A DNA stretch of 27,923 nucleotides from CAYUCY01 sp964443525 (GTDB lineage Bacteria > Pseudomonadota > Alphaproteobacteria > Caedimonadales > Caedimonadaceae): NCBI GenBank assembly GCA_964443525.1, contig CAYUCY010000014.1:1-27923 (forward strand). The letters run 5' to 3'. Positions 1 through 9,221 of the stretch are shown piece after piece. The notes below the pieces were generated by a model, which saw nothing but the letters and a program-made list of their open reading frames with translations, did no database searches and was not told the origin of the DNA. The position numbers and the translations under genes are program-made. Within the stretch, counting starts at the first letter, position 1; each line of letters begins with the position of its first letter.

Positions 1-8
1 ATCCAACA

Positions 9-773
9 ATGCGTAAATGCTTCCAAAGAAAAAATTATACTCAACTAAAAACATTGTCTGCTGCTGCAGTCCTTAGCATTTTTGTAATTTTATTAGGATT
101 AAAATCTTTTGCAGGATATTCCCAATTTATGGCTCATTTTAAAGGATTTATTGGCCCTTTATGGTGGAAAGTGTTTTTTACAATTTTTGCCATTTATATT
201 TTTTTTGGTTTATTTACAAAGAAATTTCTTTTATCTCATAAACTATCTCCATTTTTGCCACTCTTTCTTTTACTCTACAATGCTCTTTTTTTTCAAAAAG
301 AGCTCTTATTAAAAGAAGATACCCTAGAAAAAGGAAAAAATTACTTAGAAGTCCAACTTTGGGCAAAAAACCATACTCCTAAAGATGCTTTATTTATGGT
401 AGATCCTACTATCTATTATGGATGGAGAGATTTTTCACAAAGAAGTTCGTTTGGCAATGTTAGGGAATGGATTCATGTTTCCTGGTTATATAATTCGGAT
501 GAAGAAACTTTTTGGGAAGGGATGCGGCGTTTTTCACTTTTAAACCTACCCATTGAAAAATATCTAACAGGCTTTTTCCCAAATATAAATGGGCATACTA
601 AACTTACAAATGATGTTACAGAAGCTTTTTATAATTTTGACGAAAAATGGTTTAAAAATATTCAAAACCTATATGGAGTCCAGTATCTAGTGCTGGAAAG
701 AGAAAAAATAAAAAAAATATATGAGTTTCCTACCATATTTGAAAACAAAAATTTCATGGTATTGAAATTATAA
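9..773 (+). CDS. Multi-pass membrane protein, C-terminal part (probably cut by window edge)
   Basis: The reading frame is open to the left edge of the window with no upstream stop, so the ATG at 9 may be internal to a longer gene. The visible 254 residues begin with three hydrophobic segments (about residues 15-35, 50-70 and 78-94). A soluble tail follows, containing TPKDALFMVDP near residue 125 and an aromatic-rich stretch (YYGWRDFSQRSSFG). This layout fits the end of a large polytopic envelope protein of the GT-C or O-antigen-locus type, with a membrane part followed by a soluble domain; that is inference. It sits 47 bases before the GT2 gene on the same strand and shares its strong AT bias. 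No catalytic motif can be named and no function is assigned. Confidence 0.6.
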   Translation: MRKCFQRKNYTQLKTLSAAAVLSIFVILLGLKSFAGYSQFMAHFKGFIGPLWWKVFFTIFAIYIFFGLFTKKFLLSHKLSPFLPLFLLLYNALFFQKELLLKEDTLEKGKNYLEVQLWAKNHTPKDALFMVDPTIYYGWRDFSQRSSFGNVREWIHVSWLYNSDEETFWEGMRRFSLLNLPIEKYLTGFFPNINGHTKLTNDVTEAFYNFDEKWFKNIQNLYGVQYLVLEREKIKKIYEFPTIFENKNFMVLKL

Positions 774-820
774 AATATTGATGATAACGTTGAACTTATA
801 AATAAATAAGGTTTACTAAA

Positions 821-1894
821 ATGATAAATACATCTACAGATCTAAAGGAAATAAATACTCATTTTTTTTCTAAAGGAAAAATATCAATTATCATCCCATG
901 CTTTAATGAAGAAACAATGATTAGTAAAACTATTGAGCAGATAAAAAGATATTTATCTCAACTGCAATATATTTCTTCCTGGGAACTGATTTTAATTAAT
1001 GATGGAAGCACGGATAAAACTGGTGAAATTTTAGAGTCCTATAAAAGTAAATCAATTCGTATTTTATCATTTGATCGTAACAAAGGAAGAGGAGCTGCTG
1101 TAAATGCAGGCTTAAAAACTGCAACAGGAGAATTTGTAATTTCACTAGATGCTGATCTAAGTTATGACCTCAATCATATTCAAGAAATACTAAAAGTTTT
1201 TCATGAGAAAAAAAATACAGATGTCGTTATCGTAAGCGCTTATATGAAAGGAGGCTTAGTTCAAGGGCTTCCCTTATCACGGTTGGCTCTCTCTAAAGTT
1301 GCAAATTGGATACTTTCTCGATTTTTCCCTCAAAAGCTATCCACAGTTACTTGTGTGGTGAGAGGATATAGAAAAGAAGTCATACAAAACCTTTGTTTAA
1401 TAGAAACAGGAAAAGAGTTTCATTTAGAAATCTTAAAAAAACTCTTTTTAAAAAATGCGATCATCCAAGAAATTCCAGGTCGTCTTATATGGAAACGTGA
1501 GAAAAAATCTCGCGCGTCTGCTAGGGGATTAGATATTTTTAAATCTAGCAAAAAACATCTTTTTTATGCTTTAGCTATTAAACCTTACGGGTTTTTTAAA
1601 TATTTAACATTTTTTCTTTTAATTATTGGATCATATGAAAGTATTGTTTTTATTTCTCAAGTTTTAAAAGCTCTTGACTTACAATTATCTTTAACACCTA
1701 GCTTATGGCTGGCCTTAAAAACAACATTTGATCATTCTCCACATACTTTTTTCATAGCCCTAGGCTGCCTCATTCTCGGTTTAAATTCATTTTCTTTTCT
1801 TCTAATTATCCATATTCTGAGAGTAAATCAGGAAGAGAGCCTCCGTCATTTAATGGCAATCTTAGAAAACAAAATCTCCTTGGATAGAGATTAA
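821..1894 (+). CDS. GT2-family glycosyltransferase, membrane-anchored (DPM1/DPG-synthase-like)
   Basis: The protein has 357 aa. A GT-A fold of family 2 is indicated by SIIIPCFNEE (residues 22-31), LINDGSTDKT (58-67), the NKGRGAAVNAGL segment (88-99) and the DAD metal/nucleotide motif (110-112). Two hydrophobic segments follow, at about 256-280 and 305-335, typical of polyprenyl-phosphate glycosyltransferases that act at the inner membrane. The expected role is transfer of a sugar from a nucleotide donor to a lipid carrier or growing glycan; donor and acceptor are not readable. The start at 821 has an AAGG about 9 bases upstream. The stop is 3 bases before the amidotransferase gene, so the two are probably co-translated. 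Base composition is strongly AT-rich. Confidence 0.85.
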   Translation: MINTSTDLKEINTHFFSKGKISIIIPCFNEETMISKTIEQIKRYLSQLQYISSWELILINDGSTDKTGEILESYKSKSIRILSFDRNKGRGAAVNAGLKTATGEFVISLDADLSYDLNHIQEILKVFHEKKNTDVVIVSAYMKGGLVQGLPLSRLALSKVANWILSRFFPQKLSTVTCVVRGYRKEVIQNLCLIETGKEFHLEILKKLFLKNAIIQEIPGRLIWKREKKSRASARGLDIFKSSKKHLFYALAIKPYGFFKYLTFFLLIIGSYESIVFISQVLKALDLQLSLTPSLWLALKTTFDHSPHTFFIALGCLILGLNSFSFLLIIHILRVNQEESLRHLMAILENKISLDRD

Positions 1895-1897
1895 AAC

Positions 1898-3784
1898 ATG
1901 TGTGGAATTGTAGGCGCTTTTGGCCCTTCAGTCAAATTTATTACATCTCAGTCTCAGGCTTCTATGGATGTTCTTTCACACCGAGGACCAGATGGAAACG
2001 GGATATGGTTTTCCAATGATGGGTTTTGTTTCTTAGGTCATCGACGTTTAGCGATTCTTGACCCTTCTGGCGCCGCGTCCCAGCCGATGATATATGATGG
2101 CAGCGTTCTCTCTTACAATGGAGAAATCTACAATCATCAAGAATTAAGAAAGAAATACTTCCTCAAGGATAAAGAAAATTTTAAAACGCACAGTGATACA
2201 GAAACCTTACTTCACCTTTTTAAAAGAAAAGATCGCAAAGACATTCTCCAACAGCTTAACGGGATGTTTGCTGGAGCTTATTATGAGACTTCTGAGAAGT
2301 CCCTTTTTTTATTCCGTGATCCTTTAGGAATTAAGCCTCTTTATTGGTATACTTTAAAGGATAGCACAGTTCTTTTCTCATCAGAAATCAAAGGTCTTTT
2401 TGTCTTCTTTCCTTCACCAGACTTAATAAGAAGTGATTCATCAATATTAAAGACCTATCTAACTTTTGAGAATTGGCCACAAGGGAAAAGCCTTTTTTCA
2501 GGAATAAACTTGTTAAGACCTGGAGAAAACCTCATCCTATACATTAATGAAAATAATCAAATAGAACAAAACATAGAAAAATGGACTCATCCCCCTCAAA
2601 GGAAGGCGCAAAAAAAGCTTTCCCTACCTAAAGATTATGACGGATTAGTAAAATATGCCCGCACAGCCATTGAAGAGTCTGTTCAAGAGCATCTTTTAAG
2701 TGATGTTCCCTTAAGCGCTTACCTTTCCGGAGGGCTAGACAGTGGAACTGTTGTTGCTATTGCTTCTCAAGATAATAAGGACCTTCTTACTTTTACAGGG
2801 TATTATGACGTGAAAGATAGCTGGTATGATGAGAGAGTTTTTGCTCAACAAACAGCTCGCCGATGTAAACTTGAACAAGTTGAAGTTCCCATACGAGTTG
2901 ATGACTTTTATCTTTACTTTGATAAGCTGATACAGATTCTGGAAGAGCCCCGTATGGGAATGGGGTCTTTTTCCCAGATGATTGTCGCAAAAAAAGCAGC
3001 GGAATTTAGGAAAGTTATCTTATCAGGACATGGCGGTGATGAAATGTTTCTTGGCTATCCTCTCTTTAAAGCTTATTTAACTTTTAGCCAATTTCCAAAT
3101 CTTTCTTCTTTAAAGACCCTCTCTTCTTTTAATCAGAAGGAGTGGCCATGGCTTATAAACCTTCTTTTTGAAAAAATTTCCGGAAAGATTCACTTTGCTC
3201 CCCTCCTTTGGCCTAATTTTCCTTTTAAGCAGTTAAGTGAAAAAAATGCTTCCCAAATTTATAAGGAATTTGGTGTTTCTAGCTTTTTTAATTCCCTAGA
3301 AAAACTGGAAGCTTATTATGTAAAAACTTACCTCCCAGGCCTCCTCATGGTTGAAGATAAAATTTCAATGGCCTTTAGCCTGGAAACCAGAACTCCCCTT
3401 TGGAGCCCAAGCTTTCTCCAGAAGATTCAAAAAATACCACCTGAAATAAAATTATCCCAAGGAAGGTTAAAAGGACTTTTCAAAGACGCTATAACCTGCT
3501 GGTTACCTCCCGAAGTTATAAATGCGCCTAAAAGAGGCTTCCCTACCCCTTTTCGTTATTGGTTTCGTAATGAATTGAGAGAAGAAGTTGAAAGGCGACT
3601 CTTAAAAGAAGGAGGGGCTCTGGATGATCTTATTTCCAAAGAAAAAAGAAAAAAATTATTAACCTCTCATTTTCATATAAAAATGCCTTTTGCATTTGAT
3701 GAAAAGAGAGCTCATAAGATATGGATGTTACTATGTTTAGAATCTTGGTCCAGGCAATTTAATATTCAGTGGAAATTCTCATGA
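1898..3784 (+). CDS. asnB: Asparagine synthase-type glutamine amidotransferase (AsnB family)
   Basis: The protein has 628 aa, full length for the AsnB family. The N-terminal class II glutaminase domain has the catalytic Cys2 (MCGIVGAFG), SHRGPDGNG (27-35), GHRRLAILD, YNGEIYNH (73-80) and the HSDTETLLH segment. The synthetase domain has the ATP-pyrophosphatase loop SGGLDSG (277-283), GHGGDE and a late EDKISMAFSLETRTPLW segment. Both active sites look intact. It releases ammonia from glutamine and uses ATP to amidate a carboxylate. Inside a glycan cluster the substrate may be a sugar acid (as known for O-antigen amidotransferases) or another envelope component rather than free aspartate; this is inference. 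Its stop overlaps the next gene by 4 bases (ATGA), showing translational coupling. The gene symbol reflects the family only. Confidence 0.88.
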   Translation: MCGIVGAFGPSVKFITSQSQASMDVLSHRGPDGNGIWFSNDGFCFLGHRRLAILDPSGAASQPMIYDGSVLSYNGEIYNHQELRKKYFLKDKENFKTHSDTETLLHLFKRKDRKDILQQLNGMFAGAYYETSEKSLFLFRDPLGIKPLYWYTLKDSTVLFSSEIKGLFVFFPSPDLIRSDSSILKTYLTFENWPQGKSLFSGINLLRPGENLILYINENNQIEQNIEKWTHPPQRKAQKKLSLPKDYDGLVKYARTAIEESVQEHLLSDVPLSAYLSGGLDSGTVVAIASQDNKDLLTFTGYYDVKDSWYDERVFAQQTARRCKLEQVEVPIRVDDFYLYFDKLIQILEEPRMGMGSFSQMIVAKKAAEFRKVILSGHGGDEMFLGYPLFKAYLTFSQFPNLSSLKTLSSFNQKEWPWLINLLFEKISGKIHFAPLLWPNFPFKQLSEKNASQIYKEFGVSSFFNSLEKLEAYYVKTYLPGLLMVEDKISMAFSLETRTPLWSPSFLQKIQKIPPEIKLSQGRLKGLFKDAITCWLPPEVINAPKRGFPTPFRYWFRNELREEVERRLLKEGGALDDLISKEKRKKLLTSHFHIKMPFAFDEKRAHKIWMLLCLESWSRQFNIQWKFS

Positions 3785-4941
3785 GATCTACTTCTGCCTT
3801 CCCTCAAGACTTTCTTATAGCTCAATGGCTTTCTTGTGCTAAAGCCTGCTTTATAATTCCAGAGGAAATTGAAAAGGATTTACGTAAAACCCTCCTAAAA
3901 ACACAACCTCCTGCATTTGTTGATTGGAGCTGCCAGTTTACAAATGATCTTTATTTGGCAAAATATGGATATCCAACCAATAAGCCACAGATTGAGCCCT
4001 ATACAGAAATTTATGTCGAAAATCTACTCAAACAGACAGGCGCTTTAAAATATTGTTCTCCGATAATTGGAAAACCAACCTTATGCATTACACATGATAT
4101 TGACCATTTAGATATATCAGCAAAATTAATTTTGAAAAGATTAATTAGCGAGAGAAAGATATTATTTTTTAAAAAAGAAGAAAAGTGCTTCTTACCTTCA
4201 CTTAACAAACTCTTAAAATTGAGTGCCCCTCTTTCTCCTTCTTCCAAAAGTGTCGCAACAGTATTTGCTTCTTCAGCCCAAAAATCGAAAAATCCTTTAA
4301 ACTGGCCCATGCAGTGGTTGATGGATCCTTCTTATACGGTTGAGCATCCCCAATTTAAAGATTTTATTTGCTTACTCCAAGAGGCTCAGTGTGATATTGG
4401 ACTCCATGGAAGCTTCTATTCATTAACGCAAAATTTTTTAAAAGAAGAAAAAAAAATCCTCGAATCTGCTACCAAACAAGAAATTAACGTGCTACGCCAA
4501 CATTGGCTACATTTACCTGGAAAGAAAGCTTGGAACATAATAAAAAAATCAAATTTCAAAATTGATAGTACTCTTGGTTGGAATGGGAATGTAGGCTTTA
4601 GAGGTGGAATGGCTCGTCCTTTTGAGGTTCTTATTGACAACGATCCCCTCTCAACTATTTGGGAAATTCCCTTACTATTAATGGATGGCCCACTCTTTTG
4701 TGACCTGGATCTCCACAGAAAAGATATTTCGGCTTTCGCAAAGTCTCTTTTAACTAAGGTGCTTCAAAGGAAAGGCTGCGTATCAATTAATTGGCATGAT
4801 CGTGCAGCGCATCCTGCTTATAATTGGGATGGTGTATTTGAAGAAATTATATCTTTTGCAGAAAAAAAAGGCTTTCATTTCTTAACTCTTAAAGAAGCTG
4901 TAAAGGTGCAACTTGAAACTCAGCAATTATCAAATTCTTAA
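3781..4941 (+). CDS. Polysaccharide deacetylase-like (NodB/CE4-type) protein
   Basis: The protein has 386 aa from the ATG at 3781, which overlaps the upstream TGA as ATGA. A GTG at 3769 would add four residues but is less likely. The family call rests on CITHDIDHLD (residues 102-111), which carries the Asp/Asp/His pattern of CE4 esterases, on DIGLHGSFYS (205-214), and on the late SINWHDRAAH motif near residue 340. These enzymes remove N- or O-acetyl groups from sugars with a divalent metal. The N-terminal 100 residues are not recognisable. No signal peptide is seen, so it probably acts in the cytosol on a precursor, unlike periplasmic members. It overlaps the next gene by 29 bases. Confidence 0.75.
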   Translation: MRSTSAFPQDFLIAQWLSCAKACFIIPEEIEKDLRKTLLKTQPPAFVDWSCQFTNDLYLAKYGYPTNKPQIEPYTEIYVENLLKQTGALKYCSPIIGKPTLCITHDIDHLDISAKLILKRLISERKILFFKKEEKCFLPSLNKLLKLSAPLSPSSKSVATVFASSAQKSKNPLNWPMQWLMDPSYTVEHPQFKDFICLLQEAQCDIGLHGSFYSLTQNFLKEEKKILESATKQEINVLRQHWLHLPGKKAWNIIKKSNFKIDSTLGWNGNVGFRGGMARPFEVLIDNDPLSTIWEIPLLLMDGPLFCDLDLHRKDISAFAKSLLTKVLQRKGCVSINWHDRAAHPAYNWDGVFEEIISFAEKKGFHFLTLKEAVKVQLETQQLSNS

Positions 4942-6466
4942 CTTAGAAAAAAAAAGGGACGAATTTATAAATACTACCTTTGTGGGCCTTTTACGGTGGC
5001 TTCATGCTGTTGATCTTGACCCCTCTTCAAAAACGTTTGGATTTGCAGATCGTGAATATTGGAGTTGGAAAACCAAGGACTTTGTAAACGCAACTTGGCA
5101 AGGAGGCATTTCAGGGTTTCTTGATACTCATCATATGTCTAACTTCTCACAAGAAAGCATAATTAAAATCGTATCAGCTAATGTTAAAGCTCTTAAAGAA
5201 ATCCAAAGAATGGATGGTAGTTTTGAAGAAGCTTATCCTTGGGAAAGTTCTGTCTGTGTAACAGCGCTTGTAATTTTTAACTTGCTTTATTCCTTTTTTT
5301 CTTATCCTTATTATTTTGACCAAGAAATTCAAAAGACTATAAAAAATATTGTAACTCCATCCTACAAATTCCTTGAGAGAACCCCTGAAACTCATGGCGC
5401 AATCTCAAACCACACAGCTACCATTATCTTTGCCAAAAGAATGGCTCGTAAATTTTTAGGTATTTTGGAAGATAATAAAGACCTTAATAGCTTTCTAGAA
5501 ACTCAACATAATATAGAGGGCTGGTTTCCTGAATATGGCGGCCCAGACCCTGGCTACCAAACCCTACTAAATCATTATATCCTTGCAGGTTCTTATGCTC
5601 TAAAAGAGCTTAAGTTGATCGATTCTATTATAAGGACATCATCTAAGTTTGTATCTCTCTTTTGCTATCCCGACGGAACTTATGGAGGAGAAATAGGATC
5701 AAGAGGCACGAGCATCGTCTACCCCAGTGGGTTTTTACTACCTAATAATAATAGATCCTTAGAAGGTTCTTGGGCAACTCTATGGTTTTTAATGCAGCAT
5801 CAAGAAGTTACGGAGGCCGTAACACCCTTAACAGTTGATGGATCAAATTTCGTACCGGTGTTTAATAGTTGGGCGTTTTTATTGAGGACCGCGAAAAATC
5901 AGGCACGCTTCTTCCATAGCTTACCTAGCAAAAAATTATTAGAAGAGGAACATTTCCTAAGAGACGCTGGAATTTTAGTTAAAACAACAAAAAAAGCCTA
6001 TTTAGCTATTTCTTTCTTTAATTCTAGCCTTCGCAAGGGCTTAAAAAAAGATAATACTTGGCAGGATGCCAGCCTTGTCGCTTTGACTCATGAGGGATGG
6101 ACTACCCAAGGAGCATCTGTGAAAGATCTTAAAAGGGAAGGAAGTACCCTTTCATGGCGCTATCAAGCAATAAAACGCAAACAAGTTCTTAGTACTCCAG
6201 CAAAGCTAATGTTATTAAGAATATTGAGCATTTGTCTTTTTCCATTTCCTTTTTTGCAACGGTTTCTGAAAATGAAGCTTGTTCTATACATTATGCAATC
6301 AAAAAAAATGGATCTGACACCTCTTTCGGCTGAATTAGATTTAGCAGATACCGAATTTAAGCTCGAAATTAAAAATTCAAGCAATGAAAAATGGGAACAT
6401 CATGCTTATGGCTTTCACAAGCACATGGCTTCAGCAAATACTTTTTCACAACGGCAGGTACTATGA
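4913..6466 (+). CDS. Unrecognised 517-aa glycan-operon protein, possibly an alpha/alpha-toroid
   Basis: The start is a TTG at 4913 with an AAGG about 6 bases upstream; no in-frame ATG or better start lies nearby, and the gene overlaps the deacetylase by 29 bases. I cannot name the family. Visible are Trp/Gly/Asn-rich blocks separated by helical stretches: FADREYWSWKT (residues 44-54), MDGSFEEAYPWESS, GAISNHTATI, GWFPEYGGPDPGYQTLLNHY (about 203-222) and YPDGTYGGEIGSRGTS. This spacing resembles alpha/alpha-toroid proteins such as heparinase/alginate-lyase or prenyl-cyclase folds, which is only an impression. A hydrophobic stretch lies near residues 415-445. No signal peptide is seen. Its position between a deacetylase and an aminotransferase suggests work on a glycan or its lipid carrier. 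Confidence 0.7.
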   Translation: MKLSNYQILNLEKKRDEFINTTFVGLLRWLHAVDLDPSSKTFGFADREYWSWKTKDFVNATWQGGISGFLDTHHMSNFSQESIIKIVSANVKALKEIQRMDGSFEEAYPWESSVCVTALVIFNLLYSFFSYPYYFDQEIQKTIKNIVTPSYKFLERTPETHGAISNHTATIIFAKRMARKFLGILEDNKDLNSFLETQHNIEGWFPEYGGPDPGYQTLLNHYILAGSYALKELKLIDSIIRTSSKFVSLFCYPDGTYGGEIGSRGTSIVYPSGFLLPNNNRSLEGSWATLWFLMQHQEVTEAVTPLTVDGSNFVPVFNSWAFLLRTAKNQARFFHSLPSKKLLEEEHFLRDAGILVKTTKKAYLAISFFNSSLRKGLKKDNTWQDASLVALTHEGWTTQGASVKDLKREGSTLSWRYQAIKRKQVLSTPAKLMLLRILSICLFPFPFLQRFLKMKLVLYIMQSKKMDLTPLSAELDLADTEFKLEIKNSSNEKWEHHAYGFHKHMASANTFSQRQVL

Positions 6467-7698
6467 TCCCACGTTTTTCACCAAACTACAGTTTTCGAGA
6501 AATTCTGAGTTGTTTTTTGCCAACTGATCCCAAGGCAGTTGATATTTTTGAGGGAAATTTCGCAAAAAGAACCGGCCATACTGAAGCTATTTCATTCCGC
6601 TATGGCAGGGCTGGTCTTTATTATCTCTTAAAAGCTTTAGGCGCCCATAAGAAAAAGGTTATTCTTCCAAGCTATACTTGTGTCGTTGTAGCACACGCTA
6701 TCGTTTTATCAGGGAATATCCCAGTCTTTCTCGACAACTCTCCAGGCGCTCTGCAGCCAGATAGCCATGATTTCTTGAATGCTATCGATGCAGATACTAT
6801 TATGATTATTCCCACGCATTTATTTGGTATATGTCAGGAAGTGAAGGATTTATACCTAGAAATAAGAAGTAAATTCCCTCACGTTTTCATTTTGCAGGAC
6901 TGTGCTCATAGTTTTTTTTGTGAAGATTTATCTGGAGCCCCTGTAACAGCTTGGGGTGATGGCGCTCTCTTTGGAATGAATATATCGAAATTAATAAATT
7001 CGAGAGTGGGAGGTATGCTCACTCTCAAAGATAAAGAGCTTGCTAAGAAAGTTAGAATACTTGTAGAGCAGGATAGAAATCAGGAACAGAGAAAAACCAA
7101 CCTGCACATGCGCTTTTATGTTTTTTTAGCAGCTCTTGGTTTTTCAAGAGTTTTTTATAAAATAATTTATCTATTGTTAAAAAAAACAAATTTTTTAAAA
7201 TCACAAACTGATTATTATGATCCATTTATTATTAATCTTCCTTCAGATTTTACTTCTTCTTTAGATCTTTTCGAAGCTAACATTGGACTTAAATCTTTCA
7301 ATAAATATGAAGATCGAATAAGAAAACGACAAGAAATCGCAGATTTTTATTGTCAAAGTTTAAAAAATATAAAAAGTATTAAAGTTCCTGAATTCAAAAG
7401 AGGAAACACCTGGAGCCATTTTCCCATATTAGTCCCACAAGAAATCAGAAAATCATTGATCGAAGAAATTGAAAAAGAATGTTCAGTTGAAATTGGAAGA
7501 ATCATTGATTACTCAGTAGCGGACTTGCCTTCATACCAAAAGCTTGGACATAAAGGGTGTCCTTTCAGTCATCAGGTTGCCTCTAGCATTATAAATCTTC
7601 CTTTATGTTTTAGAGAAGGCTTACTACCACTTTCACGTAAGAAAACAAAAAGATATATGGAAAAAATAGTAAATATACTGGCTAAGAGATTATGTTAA
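6463..7698 (+). CDS. DegT/DnrJ/EryC1/StrS-type PLP aminotransferase
   Basis: The ATG at 6463 is chosen over an in-frame ATG at 6391. It forms an ATGA overlap with the upstream stop, has GGCAGG just upstream, and gives the family-typical N-terminus IPRFSPNYSF. The product has 411 aa. It shows the fold-type I layout: SFRYGRAGLYYLLKALG (44-60), ILPSYTC (67-73), QDCAHS (145-150, cofactor-binding Asp146) and FGMNISKLINSRVGGM, in which Lys176 is the expected PLP lysine. Such enzymes transfer an amino group from glutamate to keto- or aldehydo-nucleotide sugars, giving amino sugars for O-antigen or capsule. The C-terminal half is less typical. It is the last gene of the AT-rich operon. Confidence 0.82.
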   Translation: MIPRFSPNYSFREILSCFLPTDPKAVDIFEGNFAKRTGHTEAISFRYGRAGLYYLLKALGAHKKKVILPSYTCVVVAHAIVLSGNIPVFLDNSPGALQPDSHDFLNAIDADTIMIIPTHLFGICQEVKDLYLEIRSKFPHVFILQDCAHSFFCEDLSGAPVTAWGDGALFGMNISKLINSRVGGMLTLKDKELAKKVRILVEQDRNQEQRKTNLHMRFYVFLAALGFSRVFYKIIYLLLKKTNFLKSQTDYYDPFIINLPSDFTSSLDLFEANIGLKSFNKYEDRIRKRQEIADFYCQSLKNIKSIKVPEFKRGNTWSHFPILVPQEIRKSLIEEIEKECSVEIGRIIDYSVADLPSYQKLGHKGCPFSHQVASSIINLPLCFREGLLPLSRKKTKRYMEKIVNILAKRLC

Positions 7699-7952
7699 GC
7701 CAATTGGAGGTGGAGGACGTTTCAGTATAGGGTTGGTAAGGGGTGCTTCCATTAAAAAATCTGTTAATGGCATCTAAAAAATAACTCCAACCGTCATCTC
7801 GTTGCATAATGGCAAAAAAACCTTATTGACAAGTGGTGAATCTCGGATCAGCATAGGTTTTATGGAAAAGGTCTATAAACAATCTCTTGTTATCCGGATC
7901 GTCAGCATCACTATTGTGGGCAGCTGCGCTGCCTCTTAAGAATTTCCCCCCT
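7682..7952 (-). pseudogene. Degenerate gene remnant with an internal stop
   Basis: On the - strand one frame reads protein-like from about 7952 down to a stop at 7682-7684, broken once by a TAA at 7823-7825. The upstream part reads LRGSAAAHNSDADDPDN and continues to HKTYADPRFTTCQ. The part after the stop reads GFFAIMQRDDGWSYFLDA and ends NGSTPYQPYTET. A TAA closes the frame upstream and no start codon lies between it and the reading. The tail overlaps the 3' end of the DegT gene by 17 bases. The residue mix, with few rare residues and plausible amphipathic patches, suggests a former gene. I do not recognise the family. Confidence 0.45.
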
Positions 7953-7996
7953 TTTTAGATTTCTGGAATAAACCTTAAAAAACAAGAAGTAAAACA

Positions 7997-9220
7997 ATGA
8001 CAATGACACAAACAAACGCGCCTTATTTAAAATCTCTCGAGGCGCCTCACGAAAAATCCAAGTATTTTCTCATCTTTTCAACCGGTTTTGCTATGTTTTC
8101 CATGTTTTTCGGATCGGGAAACCTTGTGTTTCCTCTCGCCATCGGCATAAAAACTCTAAGCCAGTGGGGATGGTCAAGTATCGGCCTTTTAATTACGGGC
8201 GTTCTCGTTCCCTTTCTCGGGCTTTTATCTTTGATGCTCTTCGAAGGTAACTATCGGCGATTTTTCGATCGTATGGGGAAGAGCACCTCGTTTCTTTTGC
8301 CTCTTCTAATGCTATCGTTGATGGGACCTTTCGGCGTCATCCCCAGATGTATTACAGTTGCACATGGAAGTTTTCTTCTTCTCTTTCCCGACTGTTCTCT
8401 TCTGAACTTTAGTATTGTTTTTTCTGCCGTAATTTTTCTTCTCACCTTTCGCAAAAGCAAGATGGTGCCGATTCTAGGGCTTGTTCTGACACCTCTTCTT
8501 TTAATCTCCCTCGCAGTGATCAGCCTTTTCGGTCTTCTTGAAAGTCCGCCTTTATTAAAATCCTCCTTAAGCGCATCTGCTTCCTACATGTCGGGTCTTG
8601 TTGAAGGATATCAAACCATGGATTTGGTCGCTTCCTTCTTTTTTGCAATTGTTGTTATTGATCATATTCAATCGAAGCTTAAACAAACAAGTGAGGCGCA
8701 TAAAATCTCCTCGCGTCAATTCTCAAGGCTCACGCTCGCTTCTATGTTGATCGGTGCCGGACTTCTGGCTTTGATTTATCTCTCCTTCGTTTTTTTGGGA
8801 GCGGCATATGCGCCACATCTTCAAGGAACTCCAACGGAGTGGGCTTTGGGGCGAATCGCTTTGCTGACGCTCGGGTCTCATGGCGGTATCATCGTTGCAA
8901 CGGCCGTGGTTCTCGCCTGCCTTACAACGGCAATCGTCTTATCCTCAGTTTTTGCGGACTTTTCTTACGAGCGCGTCACTCTCAGAAAAGTCCCTGTAAA
9001 TGCTTGGCTTGCCGTCACGCTTATCGTCAGCGTTTTCATCTCGACGTTAGAGTTCAGCGGCATTGCATCCTTTCTGGGGCCGGTTTTACAATGGCTCTAT
9101 CCGGGCATGATTGTACTTACTGTTTGTAATATTCTGCATCGCCTTTACGGGATGAAAATCGTCAAGACGCCTGTTTACCTGACCCTTGGTATCACCTTGG
9201 GATACATGCTTTTCGCATAA
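7997..9220 (+). CDS. brnQ: Branched-chain amino acid:cation symporter, LIVCS family
   Basis: The protein has 407 aa, slightly shorter than the usual 430-440 of the family. It has about 12 hydrophobic segments, and the family signature FSMFFGSGNLVFPLAIG occurs early (about residues 34-50). LIVCS carriers bring leucine, isoleucine and valine into the cytosol with Na+ or H+. AAGAAG precedes the ATG at 7997; an ATG two codons later is also possible. Base composition returns here to that of the rest of the window, so the AT-rich island ends upstream. The gene stands alone on its strand, followed by a tRNA. An amino-acid importer suits a host-dependent lifestyle, which is inference. Confidence 0.88.
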   Translation: MTMTQTNAPYLKSLEAPHEKSKYFLIFSTGFAMFSMFFGSGNLVFPLAIGIKTLSQWGWSSIGLLITGVLVPFLGLLSLMLFEGNYRRFFDRMGKSTSFLLPLLMLSLMGPFGVIPRCITVAHGSFLLLFPDCSLLNFSIVFSAVIFLLTFRKSKMVPILGLVLTPLLLISLAVISLFGLLESPPLLKSSLSASASYMSGLVEGYQTMDLVASFFFAIVVIDHIQSKLKQTSEAHKISSRQFSRLTLASMLIGAGLLALIYLSFVFLGAAYAPHLQGTPTEWALGRIALLTLGSHGGIIVATAVVLACLTTAIVLSSVFADFSYERVTLRKVPVNAWLAVTLIVSVFISTLEFSGIASFLGPVLQWLYPGMIVLTVCNILHRLYGMKIVKTPVYLTLGITLGYMLFA

Positions 9221-9221
9221 T

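Noticed and set aside
6391..6462. Upstream extension of the DegT aminotransferase by 24 codons
   Set aside because: The added residues do not fit the family N-terminus, while the ATG at 6463 forms an ATGA overlap and starts with IPRFSP.
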